The notes under the pieces were generated by a model that worked only from the letters and a program-made list of their open reading frames with translations, made no database searches and was not told the DNA's origin. This document shows positions 28,253 through 38,994 of a stretch of 64,000 nt of DNA, in pieces. The DNA comes from Acerihabitans arboris. GTDB lineage: Bacteria; Pseudomonadota; Gammaproteobacteria; Enterobacterales; Enterobacteriaceae. The translations under genes and the position numbers were made by a program. The stretch spans positions 1 through 64,000 of the forward strand of contig NZ_WUBS01000006.1 of assembly GCF_010131535.1 (NCBI RefSeq), read 5' to 3'. The first letter of the stretch is position 1. Each line of letters opens with the position of its first letter.

Positions 28253-28831
28253 TTAGCCGGCCAGCCCGGCGAAGCCGGTGAACGCCAGCGCCAGTATGCC
28301 GGCGGTAATAAAGTTAATCGGCGCGCCGCGGAACACCAGCGGCGGGGACGCGTTGCCCTGGCGTTCGCGCAGGCCGGAGAAAATCACCATCACCAGCGAA
28401 TATCCCAGCGACGAGCTGAAGCCGAACACCACGCTGTGGAGGAAACTCAGGTTGTCGTCCAGCACCAGCAGCGCCACGCCAAGCACCGCGCAGTTGGTGG
28501 TAATCAGCGGCAGGAAGATGCCCAGCGTACGGTACAGCGCCGGGCTTTGTTTGGCGATAAACAGTTCCAGCAGCTGTACCAGCGAGGCAATCACCATAAT
28601 CAGCGACAGCAGCCGCAGGTATTCCATGCCCAGCGGCACCAGGATCCAGTGATAGATCACCCATCCCAGACCGGCGGAGAGGGTGATGACAAAAGTGGTC
28701 GCCATCGACATGCCCAACGCCGAATCGACTTTGTTGGTCACGCCCATAAAGGAACACAGGCCGAGGAAGCGCGCGAGCACGATGTTGTTCACCAGGCCGT
28801 TGGCCAACACTATCAACAATATTTCTTTCAT
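28253..28831 (-). CDS. rnfA: Rnf complex membrane subunit A
   Basis: RnfA is a polytopic protein of 192 aa that begins MKEILLIVLANGLVNNIVLA with six helices and the conserved LGLCSFMG and PLITTNCAVLG segments. It is the first gene of rnfABCDGEH and is driven by a sigma-54 element 40 bp upstream. In diazotrophs such as Rhodobacter and Azotobacter the nif-linked Rnf uses ion-motive force to reduce the electron donor of nitrogenase. Confidence 0.95.
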   Translation of the reverse strand: MKEILLIVLANGLVNNIVLARFLGLCSFMGVTNKVDSALGMSMATTFVITLSAGLGWVIYHWILVPLGMEYLRLLSLIMVIASLVQLLELFIAKQSPALYRTLGIFLPLITTNCAVLGVALLVLDDNLSFLHSVVFGFSSSLGYSLVMVIFSGLRERQGNASPPLVFRGAPINFITAGILALAFTGFAGLAG

Positions 28832-28870
28832 TCGGGTCCCCGACGACGCAGCACATATTCATAGGGGTAT

Positions 28871-28886
28871 TGCGAAAGCTGTGCCA
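28871..28886 (-). promoter_or_regulatory. sigma-54 promoter of rnfABCDGEH
   Basis: On the minus strand TGGCACAGCTTTCGCA matches TGGCAC-N5-TTGCA with one mismatch, and GG/GC are 10 bp apart. Transcription should start near 28860, upstream of rnfA. The only exact NifA site in the divergent region (29111-29126) would be about 255 bp away. Confidence 0.75.
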
Positions 28887-28905
28887 ATTCGTGCTGGACA
28901 AAAAA

Positions 28906-28922
28906 TGCGCAAATACGGTGCA
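28906..28922. promoter_or_regulatory. candidate NtrC site for nifLA
   Basis: TGCGCAAATACGGTGCA is a 17-bp match to the TGCAC-N7-GTGCA core with one mismatch. It lies about 150 bp upstream of the predicted nifL start. Klebsiella nifLA has NtrC sites at a similar distance. Only one clear site was found. Confidence 0.5.
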
Positions 28923-29041
28923 GGGAAGGGATCATTACGGCGCGCGCGGCCGCCGGCCGGGACCGCGCGCGCGGGCGGAAATGGTTTTTTATGCCCGAAA
29001 ACCCCTGTCCAGATCAAGATTTTCGGCGGTTTTTCAACTTT

Positions 29042-29057
29042 AGGTACCAATCTTGCA
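29042..29057 (+). promoter_or_regulatory. sigma-54 promoter of nifLA
   Basis: AGGTACCAATCTTGCA has GG (29043-29044) and GC (29055-29056) separated by 10 bp and an ideal TTGCA -12 element. Transcription should start near 29068, leaving a leader of about 90 nt. Confidence 0.75.
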
Positions 29058-29110
29058 CAATTTATAGGGTTACCGCGGTTCATGCCATCCTGTCGGGAGA
29101 TCAGACAAAT

Positions 29111-29126
29111 TGTCGTGAATCGCACA
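29111..29126. promoter_or_regulatory. NifA-type TGT-N10-ACA site in the nifL leader
   Basis: TGTCGTGAATCGCACA fits the NifA consensus exactly but lies downstream of the nifL promoter, 33 bp before the nifL ATG. It may serve the divergent rnf promoter from a distance, or feed back on nifLA. Confidence 0.6.
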
Positions 29127-29158
29127 GCATATTTCTATCCCGACCCGCAGGAGTTGTT

Positions 29159-30666
29159 ATGCGCATTCCTTTATTTGATGATGCTTCGCTGATGGAACAA
29201 ACCGCCTGCGCCCCGATGCCGTCGGCATTGCGTCCCGGGCTGTTTTACACGGCGGTGGAACAGTCGTCGGTGGCGATATCGATAACCGACCCCAACGCCC
29301 GCATCGTCTACACCAACCTGGCGTTCCGCCAGTTGACCGGGTATGGCGAGCCGGAACTGACCGGGACGAACCACAATATATTGTCCAGTCGCCAGACGCC
29401 GAAAAAACATTACCAGGAAATGTGGAGCACCATCACCCAGGGCCTGCCGTGGGTCGGGCAATTAATCAACCAGCGCAAGAACGGCAGCCTGTATCTGGCC
29501 GAGGTCAGCATATCGCCCATTTTCAGCGCCGACGGCCAAATCGAGCATTTCCTCGGCATGCATAAGGACATCTCGGACAGTTATGCCCTGATGCAGCGCC
29601 TGCGCAACCAGATGTCCCTGATCGCCGCAGTATTGAATAACGTGCCGGCGCCGGTGGTGGTGCTGGATGAACATGACCATATCGTGATGGACAACCTGGC
29701 CTATAAAACCCTGTGCGCCGACTACGGCGGCCGGGAACTGCTGGCGGAGATGGGTTATCCGGCCAATAAGGCGGGTCTGGCGGCCGGCGAGCGCGTGACC
29801 CTGGATATCGGCGGCGTTCAGCGGGTGTTCGGCCTGAATATCTGGCAGCTGGCGGAGGTGAATGAGGAGGTTAGCCGTTATTTCTCCGATGTCGCGCCGC
29901 CGCGCACCCTGGTAACGCTTATCGATGACAGCGAATCACAGCGACAGCGGGCGCAGCAGCGGCTGGAACGGCTTAAACACAAGCTGGTCTCCGGTAAGCT
30001 GCTGGCGGCGATCCGCGAATCCCTGGACGCGGCGATGGTACAGTTAAGCGGTCCGCTGAATATGCTGGCCGCCGCGCGCCGCCTCAGCCTCGACGGCGCC
30101 CTGCATCCGGGTCTGGACGCCGCCTGGCAGGAAGGCCAGCAGGCGCTGGCGCGGCTGCAGGCCTGCCGGCCTTCGCTGGAACAGGAAGAGAGCGATTTCT
30201 GGTCGATTGGCGATTTGCTTAAGGATTTGTCCGATCTCTACCAGCCGCGCGTTCGCGATCTGGGCGAGCTGCAATGGCGGTGCGAACCGGAAATGCTGCT
30301 GGGCTTCGGCCAGCGTCACCAGATTCTGGCGTCGCTTAGCCTGTGGCTGGATCGCTGCCTGATCCTGGCCAATGAGCGGCCGGCCTCTCCGCTTATCATT
30401 ACCCTGCATGCCTACTCGCAGGATAACGCGTTCTTTTTTGCCCTGAGGGATAACCTGTCCCTGCATCCGGTCCACAACGCCGTGCCGACGCAAACCTTCA
30501 CCATGCCGGGGCATGGCATGGAGCTGCGGCTGATACAAACCCTGATTGGCAACCATCAGGGCATGATTGATCTTCATACCCAAGCGGAGGGCGGCACGTT
30601 GTTAACCCTGCGCCTGCCTTTGCCCGCCAGGCTGTTCAGGCATCCGGTCATGACAGGAGAATCAGA

Positions 30667-30670
<4 letters not shown>
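29159..30670 (+). CDS. nifL: NifL, redox and nitrogen sensor that inhibits NifA
   Basis: NifL is a flavoprotein that blocks NifA under oxygen or fixed nitrogen. The ATG at 29159 (MRIPLFDDASLM) follows AGGAG and gives 503 aa, near the Klebsiella length. The first PAS domain (about residues 25-135) has VAISITDPNARIVYTNLAF and the NHNILSSRQTPKKHYQEMW segment of FAD-binding NifL PAS1. A second PAS-like region follows. Then come KLLAAIRESLDAAMVQLSGPLNMLAAARRL (H-like region) and a degenerate ATPase end (GMELRLIQTLIGNHQG). The stop overlaps nifA. Confidence 0.96.
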
Positions 30671-32250
<1,580 letters not shown>

Positions 32251-32299
32251 GCGGTTTGGCGGTTAACCCGACGCAGGGCGCCGGGTTGATCCGCCGCGT

Positions 32300-33280
32300 T
32301 TACTGCTGCTTTGCGTGCCGGCGCCCGGCGGCCCACAGCGCGCGCTGTTCCGCGTTATGGAAGGTCCAGGCGATAAAGCGGCTGATTTTCTGCCCCTGCG
32401 CCATTTCCACGGTGCGCACGTCGGCGGCCCCGGCCTGCTTCAGCGCCTCATACAGCGGCGGCAGCGTGGTGTGTTTGGAAATCAGCGAGGTAAACCACAG
32501 GCAATTTTTACCTTTGCCAACGCTCTCCGTGACCATCTTGCCGACAAACGCCAGTTCACCGCCTTCGCACCACAGCTCGCTGCTCTTGCCGCCAAAGTTC
32601 TGCACCGGCTTATCGGCCACCTCGCCTTTGCCCAGCTTATGCAATTTACGCCGCGTGCTGGCGTTCGCCTCTTCCTCCGAGGCATGGAACGGCGGGTTGC
32701 ACATGGTGGCGTCGAAACGCTCGGCGATGCCGATCATGCCGTTGAGAATGGCGCTGTCGTCCTTTTGCTGACGCAGGCGCACGCTGTTTTTCAGCGTCGG
32801 GTTCATCGCCACGATCGTTTTTGCCGCATTGAGCGACTGCGGGTCGTTTTCCGTGCCGGTGAAACGCCAGCCGTATTCGCGCTGGCCGATAATCGGATAA
32901 ATGCAGTTGGCGCCGATACCGATATCCAGGATGGCCACGCCTTTGCCGGTGGGGATTTCCCCGCCGCTGCTTTCAGCCAGTAAATCGGCTAGGTAATGCA
33001 GGTAGTCCGCCCGGCCGGGGATCGGCGGGCAAAGATAATTGGCGGGAATATCCCAATGCTCGATGGCGTAATAGTGCTTCAGCAGCGCGCGGTTAAGCAT
33101 TTTCACCGCATTGGGATCGGCGAAATCCACCGAAATATCGCCCCAGGAGTTGGGTTTGACAAAAGGCTCCAGGGCCGGGAGGCTGGTTATCAACGCGGTG
33201 AAATCATAGCGTGAACGATGGCGGTTGCGCGGATGCAGGTGATTTTTCTGCTGCGGGAAGGTCTTCTTTTTTTCCATCAT
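32300..33280 (-). CDS. rlmF: 23S rRNA m6A1618 methyltransferase RlmF
   Basis: RlmF methylates A1618 of 23S rRNA. It begins MMEKKKTFPQQKNHLHPRNRHRSRYD, and the LHPRNRHRSRYD block is the family signature. The SAM loop AILDIGIGANCIYPI and the catalytic NPPF (CNPPFHASEEEA) are seen. The chosen ATG at 33280 gives 326 aa. ATG 33277 and two GTGs further up are possible. It is a housekeeping gene, yet lies on the opposite strand between nifA and nifB. Confidence 0.92.
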   Translation of the reverse strand: MMEKKKTFPQQKNHLHPRNRHRSRYDFTALITSLPALEPFVKPNSWGDISVDFADPNAVKMLNRALLKHYYAIEHWDIPANYLCPPIPGRADYLHYLADLLAESSGGEIPTGKGVAILDIGIGANCIYPIIGQREYGWRFTGTENDPQSLNAAKTIVAMNPTLKNSVRLRQQKDDSAILNGMIGIAERFDATMCNPPFHASEEEANASTRRKLHKLGKGEVADKPVQNFGGKSSELWCEGGELAFVGKMVTESVGKGKNCLWFTSLISKHTTLPPLYEALKQAGAADVRTVEMAQGQKISRFIAWTFHNAEQRALWAAGRRHAKQQ

Positions 33281-33292
33281 AGGTTCCACCAC

Positions 33293-33638
33293 GTATTTTC
33301 CATCCTTAAGCCGTCATTCTCTGACCGGCTTTTCCGGCGCTTAAGATAACACATAGCGGGCAAAAAAGGCCGATACACCTCGCATTGCCGGCGCGACGCC
33401 GTTAGCGCGCATGGCGCTGCTGCCCGGTCTTTATCAACGCGCGGGGCGGCAGTGGCTGGCGCTGTGGCGCGGCAATCGTCCCGCCGACGACAACGGCTTT
33501 ACCCTGTATCGGCTTGCCCCGCGGGATGATGGCGCGGACGGCGCAACCGGCATCCGGACGTCGCCGCATCGGGCGTCCGGTAACACATTCCCAGGCAGCT
33601 AAGGCTTTGCCGACGGCCTCCCGGACGTTGTCACGCGT
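33293..33638. other. gap between rlmF and the nifB control region
   Basis: No gene is recognised. Short open frames on both strands (for example 33411-33602 plus, 33402-33677 minus) have no recognisable motif or ribosome site. The stretch may be leftover DNA from the event that put rlmF between nifA and nifB. Confidence 0.5.
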
Positions 33639-33654
33639 TGTCGGGTTTAAGACA
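33639..33654 (+). promoter_or_regulatory. NifA upstream activator site for nifBQ
   Basis: TGTCGGGTTTAAGACA is an exact TGT-N10-ACA match centred about 127 bp upstream of the predicted nifB start, the same spacing as at nifH. Confidence 0.85.
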
Positions 33655-33747
33655 TTGTCGGGACCAGTCGTTGCCATGCGCCGGAGCAGAAAAAAACGCG
33701 CACAAATAACCCATTGTTAAATCGATGATTTGTGTCTTTTTTTATCC

Positions 33748-33763
33748 GGGCATGGCGATTGCA
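33748..33763 (+). promoter_or_regulatory. sigma-54 promoter of nifBQ
   Basis: GGGCATGGCGATTGCA has GG (33749-33750) and GC (33761-33762) 10 bp apart and a TTGCA -12 element. The first base of TGGCAY is changed. Transcription should start near 33774, 28 bp before nifB. Confidence 0.8.
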
Positions 33764-33801
33764 ACAACCTGGCCTATGTCGTTTTGAATAAGGCGGTTTC
33801 C

Positions 33802-35232
33802 ATGGCATCCTGTCATTCCTCATCAAGCAACAGCGGCTGCGGCTCCTCCAGCCCCGGCGTTTCCCTGACGCCGCTACAGGCGGACAAGGTGGCGCAGCAT
33901 CCCTGCTATTCGCGTTTTGCCCATCACCGCTACGCCCGCATGCACCTGGCGGTGGCCCCGGCCTGCAACCTGCAATGCCATTATTGCAACCGCAAATACG
34001 ACTGCAGCAACGAATCCCGCCCCGGCGTGGTATCGGAGGTCCTGTCTCCCGCCGAGGCTATCGCCAAGGCGCGCCATGTGGCGGCGGCGCTGCCACAGCT
34101 GTCGGTAATTGGCATCGCCGGTCCCGGCGATCCCCTGGCGAACATCGCCCGCACGTTTAAAACCCTCGAGGGACTGCGGCTGGCGCTGCCGGATATGAAA
34201 CTGTGCCTGTCCACCAACGGCCTGGCGCTACCGGATGTGGTCGACCGGCTGGTGGATATCGGCGTCGATCACGTGACCGTCACGGTCAATGCGCTGGATG
34301 TGGATATCGCCACGCAGATCTATCCCTGGTTATGGTTTGACGGCGAGCGCCTGGAGGGACGGGAAGCGGCGGCCCTGCTGCTGGAACGCCAGCAGGAAGG
34401 CATCCGCCGGCTCACCGCGCGCGGCGTACTGGTGAAAATCAATTCGGTGCTGATCCCGGGCATCAACGACCGGCATTTACCGGCGGTCAGCGAAAAAGTG
34501 CGGGAATGGGGCGCGTTCCTGCACAACGTGATGCCGCTGATTTCCCAGCCGGAGCATGGCACGGTATACGGCCTGCGCGGCCAGCCGGAGCCTACCGCCG
34601 GGGAAGTGGACGAGGTGCGCAGGTTATGCGGCGGATCCATGCAGCAAATGGCGCATTGCCAGCAGTGTCGCGCCGATGCCATCGGCATGCTCGGCGAAGA
34701 CCGCAGCCAGAGTTTCCCGATGTCGGCAATACCGCGAAATGCCGGATCCTACCTGCCGGTGATGCGCCGACGCGCGCAAATCCAGGCCGGTATCGCCTCG
34801 CAAGGAGAATCGGAGTCTCCGGATGCCTGCCTGGTGGCGGTGGCGACCTCCCATGGGGCGGCAATCGATGAGCATTTCGGCCATGCGCGGCGCTTCCAGA
34901 TTTACAGCGTATCCGCCGCCGGCGTGATCCCCATCGGCGAAAGGTTTACCCCGCCGTTTTGCACCGGTAAAACCGACTGCGACGACGAGGCGCTCCAGCC
35001 GGAGCTGCGCCTGGACGCCGTGGTGGACCTGCTGGCCGACGTGGCGGCGGTATTTTGCGCCCGCATCGGCATGGGACCCTGGCAGCGCCTGGAACAGGCC
35101 GGTATTGAACCCTGCGTCGGCGGCGCGTGGCAGCCTGTCGCCGCCACGCTCGGCCAGTGGTGGCGGCAGCGCGGCAAGGAGACGGACGCCGTCGCAACCG
35201 GGCAGGGGCCGGCCATCAAGGGGGTGGCCTGA
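33802..35232 (+). CDS. nifB: FeMo-co core synthase NifB (radical SAM, with NifX-like domain)
   Basis: NifB makes NifB-co, the 8Fe-9S-C core of FeMo-co. The ATG at 33802 (MASCHSSSSNSGCG) with AAGG upstream matches the family. The in-frame codons before it lie in the promoter. The radical-SAM motif Cys55-x3-Cys59-x2-Cys62 (CNLQCHYC) is followed by NRKYDCSNESRPGV, and GIAGPGDPLAN is the SAM-binding segment. From about residue 355 (DACLVAVATSHGAAIDEHFGH) a NifX-like domain follows, the two-domain form. The length is 476 aa. The stop overlaps nifQ as TGATG. Confidence 0.98.
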   Translation: MASCHSSSSNSGCGSSSPGVSLTPLQADKVAQHPCYSRFAHHRYARMHLAVAPACNLQCHYCNRKYDCSNESRPGVVSEVLSPAEAIAKARHVAAALPQLSVIGIAGPGDPLANIARTFKTLEGLRLALPDMKLCLSTNGLALPDVVDRLVDIGVDHVTVTVNALDVDIATQIYPWLWFDGERLEGREAAALLLERQQEGIRRLTARGVLVKINSVLIPGINDRHLPAVSEKVREWGAFLHNVMPLISQPEHGTVYGLRGQPEPTAGEVDEVRRLCGGSMQQMAHCQQCRADAIGMLGEDRSQSFPMSAIPRNAGSYLPVMRRRAQIQAGIASQGESESPDACLVAVATSHGAAIDEHFGHARRFQIYSVSAAGVIPIGERFTPPFCTGKTDCDDEALQPELRLDAVVDLLADVAAVFCARIGMGPWQRLEQAGIEPCVGGAWQPVAATLGQWWRQRGKETDAVATGQGPAIKGVA

Positions 35233-35777
35233 TGGGAGCCTGTCCCGCCAATAAACTGCCCGGCGCTCCGCCGGACATCTGGCTGCGCCGGCTGCTGGCC
35301 AACCATCTGGCGGGCGGCGCGCGTTTTCCCGCCGCCATGGGGCTGCCGCCCGGGCAGTACCGGGAACTGGCGCGTCGGCTACGGCTGGATCCTGGTCCCC
35401 GCAGCGCGGTATTGCAACAACAGGACGCGCTGCTCGCCCTGCTCGCGCGTACCCGCCAGCCGGAATGCCGGGCGCTTGGCGACTGGCTGGCGCAATATAT
35501 GTGCGCCGGCGCCGAACCGCTCAACCGGCTGATTGCCGCCGCGTCCCTGGGGTTTAATCATTTATGGCAGGATTTGGGATTGGCGTCGCGCGGCGAGCTG
35601 CGCGAGCTGATGCAGGCATGCTTTCCCGAACTGGTGGTGATGAACCAGGGGAATATGCGCTGGAAAAAGTTTTTTTACCGCCAGGTATGTCTGGCGGAGA
35701 CCGGCGAGGTGACCTGCCGATCCCCGAGCTGCGACAGCTGCTGCGAACGCGAAAGCTGCTTTGCCCCCGAGGACTGA
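35232..35777 (+). CDS. nifQ: NifQ, molybdenum donor for FeMo-co
   Basis: NifQ is an Fe-S protein that supplies molybdenum to NifEN/NifH. The ATG overlaps the nifB stop. The C-terminal C-x4-C-x2-C-x5-C motif is complete at Cys162, Cys167, Cys170 and Cys176. MNQGNMRWKKFFYRQVC before it is also typical. The length is 181 aa. It is the last nif gene in the window and converges with hutG. Confidence 0.95.
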   Translation: MGACPANKLPGAPPDIWLRRLLANHLAGGARFPAAMGLPPGQYRELARRLRLDPGPRSAVLQQQDALLALLARTRQPECRALGDWLAQYMCAGAEPLNRLIAAASLGFNHLWQDLGLASRGELRELMQACFPELVVMNQGNMRWKKFFYRQVCLAETGEVTCRSPSCDSCCERESCFAPED

Positions 35778-35937
35778 GCAAACGACGCGCCGGAACGCTG
35801 TTTTGCTCCCGACGACCGATCGGGCAACGCGCCGATAACAGCCAGGTTGCCCCCAGGCGGGGTAGCGCCCCGGCGCCGGAACGCCGATTGCCCGCGCCGC
35901 TGCGGGGCAACCGCGGGCGATAACCGGCAGCCACGGC

Positions 35938-36738
35938 CTAGCGGGGCTGCTGGCCCCAGGTTAACAGGGCGGACACCAGCGAGCGCAGCGCCTGCTGCAG
36001 CTGTCCGGCGCGCTCCGGCAGGTAGTCGAACGGCTGCCGCTCGCTCATATAATTGCACTGGGCCAGTTCCAACTGCACCGCATGCTGGCGGGCATGGGGC
36101 TGGCCGTAGGCGCGGGTAATATATCCGCCCTTGAAGCGGCCGTTAATCACGTGGGTGAACGGCTGCTGCCGGCAAAACTCGGCCAGCGTTTCGCTCAGGG
36201 ACGGCGCGCAGCTCAGTCCGTCGTTGGTGCCGAAATTCAAATCGGGCAGGGTGCCGTCAAACAGCCGCGGGATAACCGAGGCGATGGAGTGGGCGTCCAG
36301 CAATAGCGCATACTCATGCCGCGCCTTGATCTCGCTCAGGCAGTCCTGCAGCTTGCGATGGTACGGGTGCCAAATCTCGTCAAGATAACGCCGGCGTTCG
36401 GCCTTGTCCGGCGTGGCGCCCGGTTTGAACACCGGCGTGCCGTCGAACAGCGTTTCGGGATACAGACCCGTGGTGGCGGTGGTATACAACGGCTGGTCGT
36501 CGGCGGGCCGGTTAAGATCGATAACCATGCGCGAGTAGGTGCCGATAAGAATATGCGCGCCCAACGCGCGGGCAAAATCATACAGGCGGGGGATATGCCA
36601 ATCGGTATCTCCCAGCGGCCGGGCGGCGTCGCTCAATCCGTCCTCCACCGCGGGCGTCAGCCGGGTGCCGGCATGGGGAATGCTCAACAACAAGGGAATG
36701 GTGCCGGCTTCGTAGGTATAAGGTTCGGTAAGATTCAT
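35938..36738 (-). CDS. hutG: N-formylglutamate deformylase
   Basis: HutG hydrolyses N-formylglutamate to glutamate and formate in the five-step histidine route. LLLSIPHAGTRLTPAVEDGL, DTDWHIPRLYDF, SRMVIDLNRP and LLLDAHSIASVIPR are the conserved blocks of this family (pfam FGase). The ureohydrolase-type HutG of Klebsiella looks different. A formylglutamate step usually goes with a HutF deiminase and no ammonia release, but HutF is not in this window. The length is 266 aa. It is the last gene of hutC-hutI-hutG. Confidence 0.9.
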   Translation of the reverse strand: MNLTEPYTYEAGTIPLLLSIPHAGTRLTPAVEDGLSDAARPLGDTDWHIPRLYDFARALGAHILIGTYSRMVIDLNRPADDQPLYTTATTGLYPETLFDGTPVFKPGATPDKAERRRYLDEIWHPYHRKLQDCLSEIKARHEYALLLDAHSIASVIPRLFDGTLPDLNFGTNDGLSCAPSLSETLAEFCRQQPFTHVINGRFKGGYITRAYGQPHARQHAVQLELAQCNYMSERQPFDYLPERAGQLQQALRSLVSALLTWGQQPR

Positions 36739-36773
36739 AGGGTGCCCTCCTGATAAGTCCTGAGAATAACGTC

Positions 36774-37994
36774 TTACGCGCGGCGTACGCCGCGGTAAAT
36801 AACGGTGCCGGCAAGCTGCCCGCCCAGCCAGTAAGCCAATTCCGCCGGATGCGCCACCGGCCAGTGGACAAAATCGGCCATCTTGCCGGCTTCCAGCGTG
36901 CCGATAGATGCGGATAATCCCAGCGCCCGCGCCGCGTTAATCGTCACGCCGGCCAGCGCCTCTTCGGGTGTCATGCGAAACAGGGTACAGGCCATGTTCA
37001 GCATCAGGCGCAAGGAACAGGCGGGCGAGGTGCCGGGGTTGATGTCGCTGGCCAGCGCCAGCGCCACGCCGTGGCGGCGAAACAGCTCCACCGGCGGCAG
37101 CTGGGTTTCCCGCAGCATATAGCAGGCCCCCGGCAGTAACACCGCCACGGTGCCGGATTGCGCCATGGCGTGGGCGTCGGCGTCGGTGGCATATTCAAGA
37201 TGATCCGCCGACAGCGCGCCATAACGCGCGGCAAGGGTGCTGCCGCCCAGGGACGAGAGCTGTTCGGCGTGCAGTTTTACCGGCAGGCCCGCCAGAACGG
37301 CGGCATCGAATACCCGGGAAATCTGCGCCGGGGAGAAGGCCAGATGCTCGCAAAAGCCGTCCACCGCGTCGGCCAGCCCCAGCGCCGCCACTTCGGGGAT
37401 CCAGCTTTCGCAGATAAGCGTAATGTAGTCGTCGGCCCGTCCGCGGTATTCCGGCGGCAGGGCGTGGGCCGCCAGCAGCGTGGTCCTGACCTGCACCGGA
37501 TAGGCCTGCGCGATGCGCCGGGCGACGCGCAGCATCTTTATCTCGCTTTCAAGGGTCAGGCCGTAACCGGATTTTATCTCGATGCACGTGACGCCGTCGG
37601 CCATCAGCATCGCCAGACGGGCCTCAGCCGCGGCCATCAGCTCATCCTCGGACGCGTTGCGGGTGGCGTTGACGGTGGACAGGATTCCACCGCCGGCGGC
37701 CGCAATCTCCGCATAGCTGACCCCGTTGAGCCGCTGCTCGAATTCATGGCTGCGATTGCCGCCGAACACCAGATGGGTATGGCAATCGACCAATCCGGGC
37801 GTGATGATGCCGCCGCCAAAATCGAATTGAGCCGTCACGTCCGCCGGCGGCAAGGCGCCGCGCGGACCGACCCAGGCGATGCGATCGCCCCTGACGGCAA
37901 TCGCGCCGTCCCTGATGATGTCATAGCGGCCGTTGCGCAGAGTGGCTATGTCGGCGCCCGACCAGACGGCGTCGAATTGTTCCGTTACCGGCAT
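36774..37994 (-). CDS. hutI: imidazolonepropionase
   Basis: HutI opens the imidazolone ring to give N-formimino-glutamate. It is an amidohydrolase with the metal motif [19 protein letters not shown] and the conserved EIKSGYGL and LHAEQ segments. The ATG at 37994 ([11 protein letters not shown]) has GGGAGAG upstream and gives 406 aa. An earlier ATG at 38018 lacks a good ribosome site. It follows hutC closely. Confidence 0.95.
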   Translation of the reverse strand: MPVTEQFDAVWSGADIATLRNGRYDIIRDGAIAVRGDRIAWVGPRGALPPADVTAQFDFGGGIITPGLVDCHTHLVFGGNRSHEFEQRLNGVSYAEIAAAGGGILSTVNATRNASEDELMAAAEARLAMLMADGVTCIEIKSGYGLTLESEIKMLRVARRIAQAYPVQVRTTLLAAHALPPEYRGRADDYITLICESWIPEVAALGLADAVDGFCEHLAFSPAQISRVFDAAVLAGLPVKLHAEQLSSLGGSTLAARYGALSADHLEYATDADAHAMAQSGTVAVLLPGACYMLRETQLPPVELFRRHGVALALASDINPGTSPACSLRLMLNMACTLFRMTPEEALAGVTINAARALGLSASIGTLEAGKMADFVHWPVAHPAELAYWLGGQLAGTVIYRGVRRA

Positions 37995-38025
37995 GGGTTG
38001 CTCTCCCGATAGGTTCATAAAAACA

Positions 38026-38784
38026 TTAAGCAATAAAGCTGCCAAAAAGCTGATAGCGCGTGCCTGGATACAGTAGGCGCGCCGAGGTCACCACCAGTTT
38101 GCCGAACCAGGTGCGCCGGTGAATCAGCAGGCAGGGTTCATTTTCCGCCAACTGGAGCAGCTCGCGCTCCCGGCTGCTGGCCCATACCGCTTCCACCCGG
38201 TGCTCGCCGGCGGTAAGCGGCGCGGCCTGCGTCAGGTAATAATACGGCGTGATCCGGTTAAAATCCTGCCGCAGGTAGTCAGGCGCGGTCAGGGGGTTGA
38301 CGCAGCGGTCTTCCAACTGCACGGCAATATCGTTTTCATAATGCACGATCATCGAATGGAACAGCTGTTGTCCGGGCTGGATGCCCAGCGACAGCGCTTC
38401 CTCGCCGGTGGCCTGGCGCGCTTCGAGGGCCAGCAGCACGCTGCTGTGACGGTGGCCGCGCGCGGCGATTTCATCGGCGATGTTGCGCACCTCAAGCATG
38501 GCGGTCTGCGGCTTCAGCTCGGCGACAAAGGTGCCGACGCCCTGCATGCGCACCAGGTAGCCCTCGCCGGTCAGTTCGCGCAGCGCCCGGTTGATGGTCA
38601 TCCGGCTGACGCCCAGTTCGGCCACCAGCTCGCTTTCCGACGGGATGCGCCGGTGAGGCTCCCAGGCCCCGGAGCGTATCTGCTGCACGATAGCCTGCTT
38701 GACCCGCTGGTAAATGGGGGCCGGGGTATCGCTCATGATGGCGGACAGTTGCGCCGCGGACTGTAGTTCATGTAGTTCAGACAC
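38026..38784 (-). CDS. hutC: histidine utilisation repressor HutC (GntR/HutC family)
   Basis: HutC represses hut genes until urocanate binds. The N-terminal winged helix has [33 protein letters not shown]. The C-terminal UTRA effector domain follows. The GTG at 38784 with AGAGG 8 bp upstream is preferred (252 aa). A TTG at 38817 and the ATG at 38703 are alternatives. The operator core TATAGACAAG lies upstream at 38848-38861, so autoregulation is likely. Confidence 0.93.
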   Translation of the reverse strand: MSELHELQSAAQLSAIMSDTPAPIYQRVKQAIVQQIRSGAWEPHRRIPSESELVAELGVSRMTINRALRELTGEGYLVRMQGVGTFVAELKPQTAMLEVRNIADEIAARGHRHSSVLLALEARQATGEEALSLGIQPGQQLFHSMIVHYENDIAVQLEDRCVNPLTAPDYLRQDFNRITPYYYLTQAAPLTAGEHRVEAVWASSRERELLQLAENEPCLLIHRRTWFGKLVVTSARLLYPGTRYQLFGSFIA

Positions 38785-38847
38785 GTTTCCGACCTCTGCT
38801 GGCAGGGATAATGACAAAACAGTTTACTGTTCAATTCAGCGTATGTA

Positions 38848-38861
38848 TATGTATAGACAAG
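38848..38861. promoter_or_regulatory. HutC-type operator upstream of hutC
   Basis: TATGTATAGACAAG shares its last ten bases with the perfect CTTGTATAGACAAG at 39762-39775. It lies 64 bp before the hutC start in the hutC/hutD divergent region. Confidence 0.7.
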
Positions 38862-38994
38862 TGGATAAGCATTTCGTCTGGATAGGCCCTCCACCCCCCT
38901 AACATTAATCGGAAACCGCTATGCCTCTCTATATTGTCCCCAGAGCGCCGTTGGCGTTCACCCGTGTCCGGCGCCCATTGCGGCAGGAGGCTCC

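Noticed and set aside
29088..29106. A second TGT...ACA word upstream of nifL
   Set aside because: The spacer is 11 bp instead of 10 (TGTCGGGAGATCAGACA), which breaks the NifA consensus geometry.
33402..33677. 91-codon minus-strand and 63-codon plus-strand frames between rlmF and nifB
   Set aside because: Neither has a ribosome site or a recognisable motif, and both run towards or through the NifA site region.
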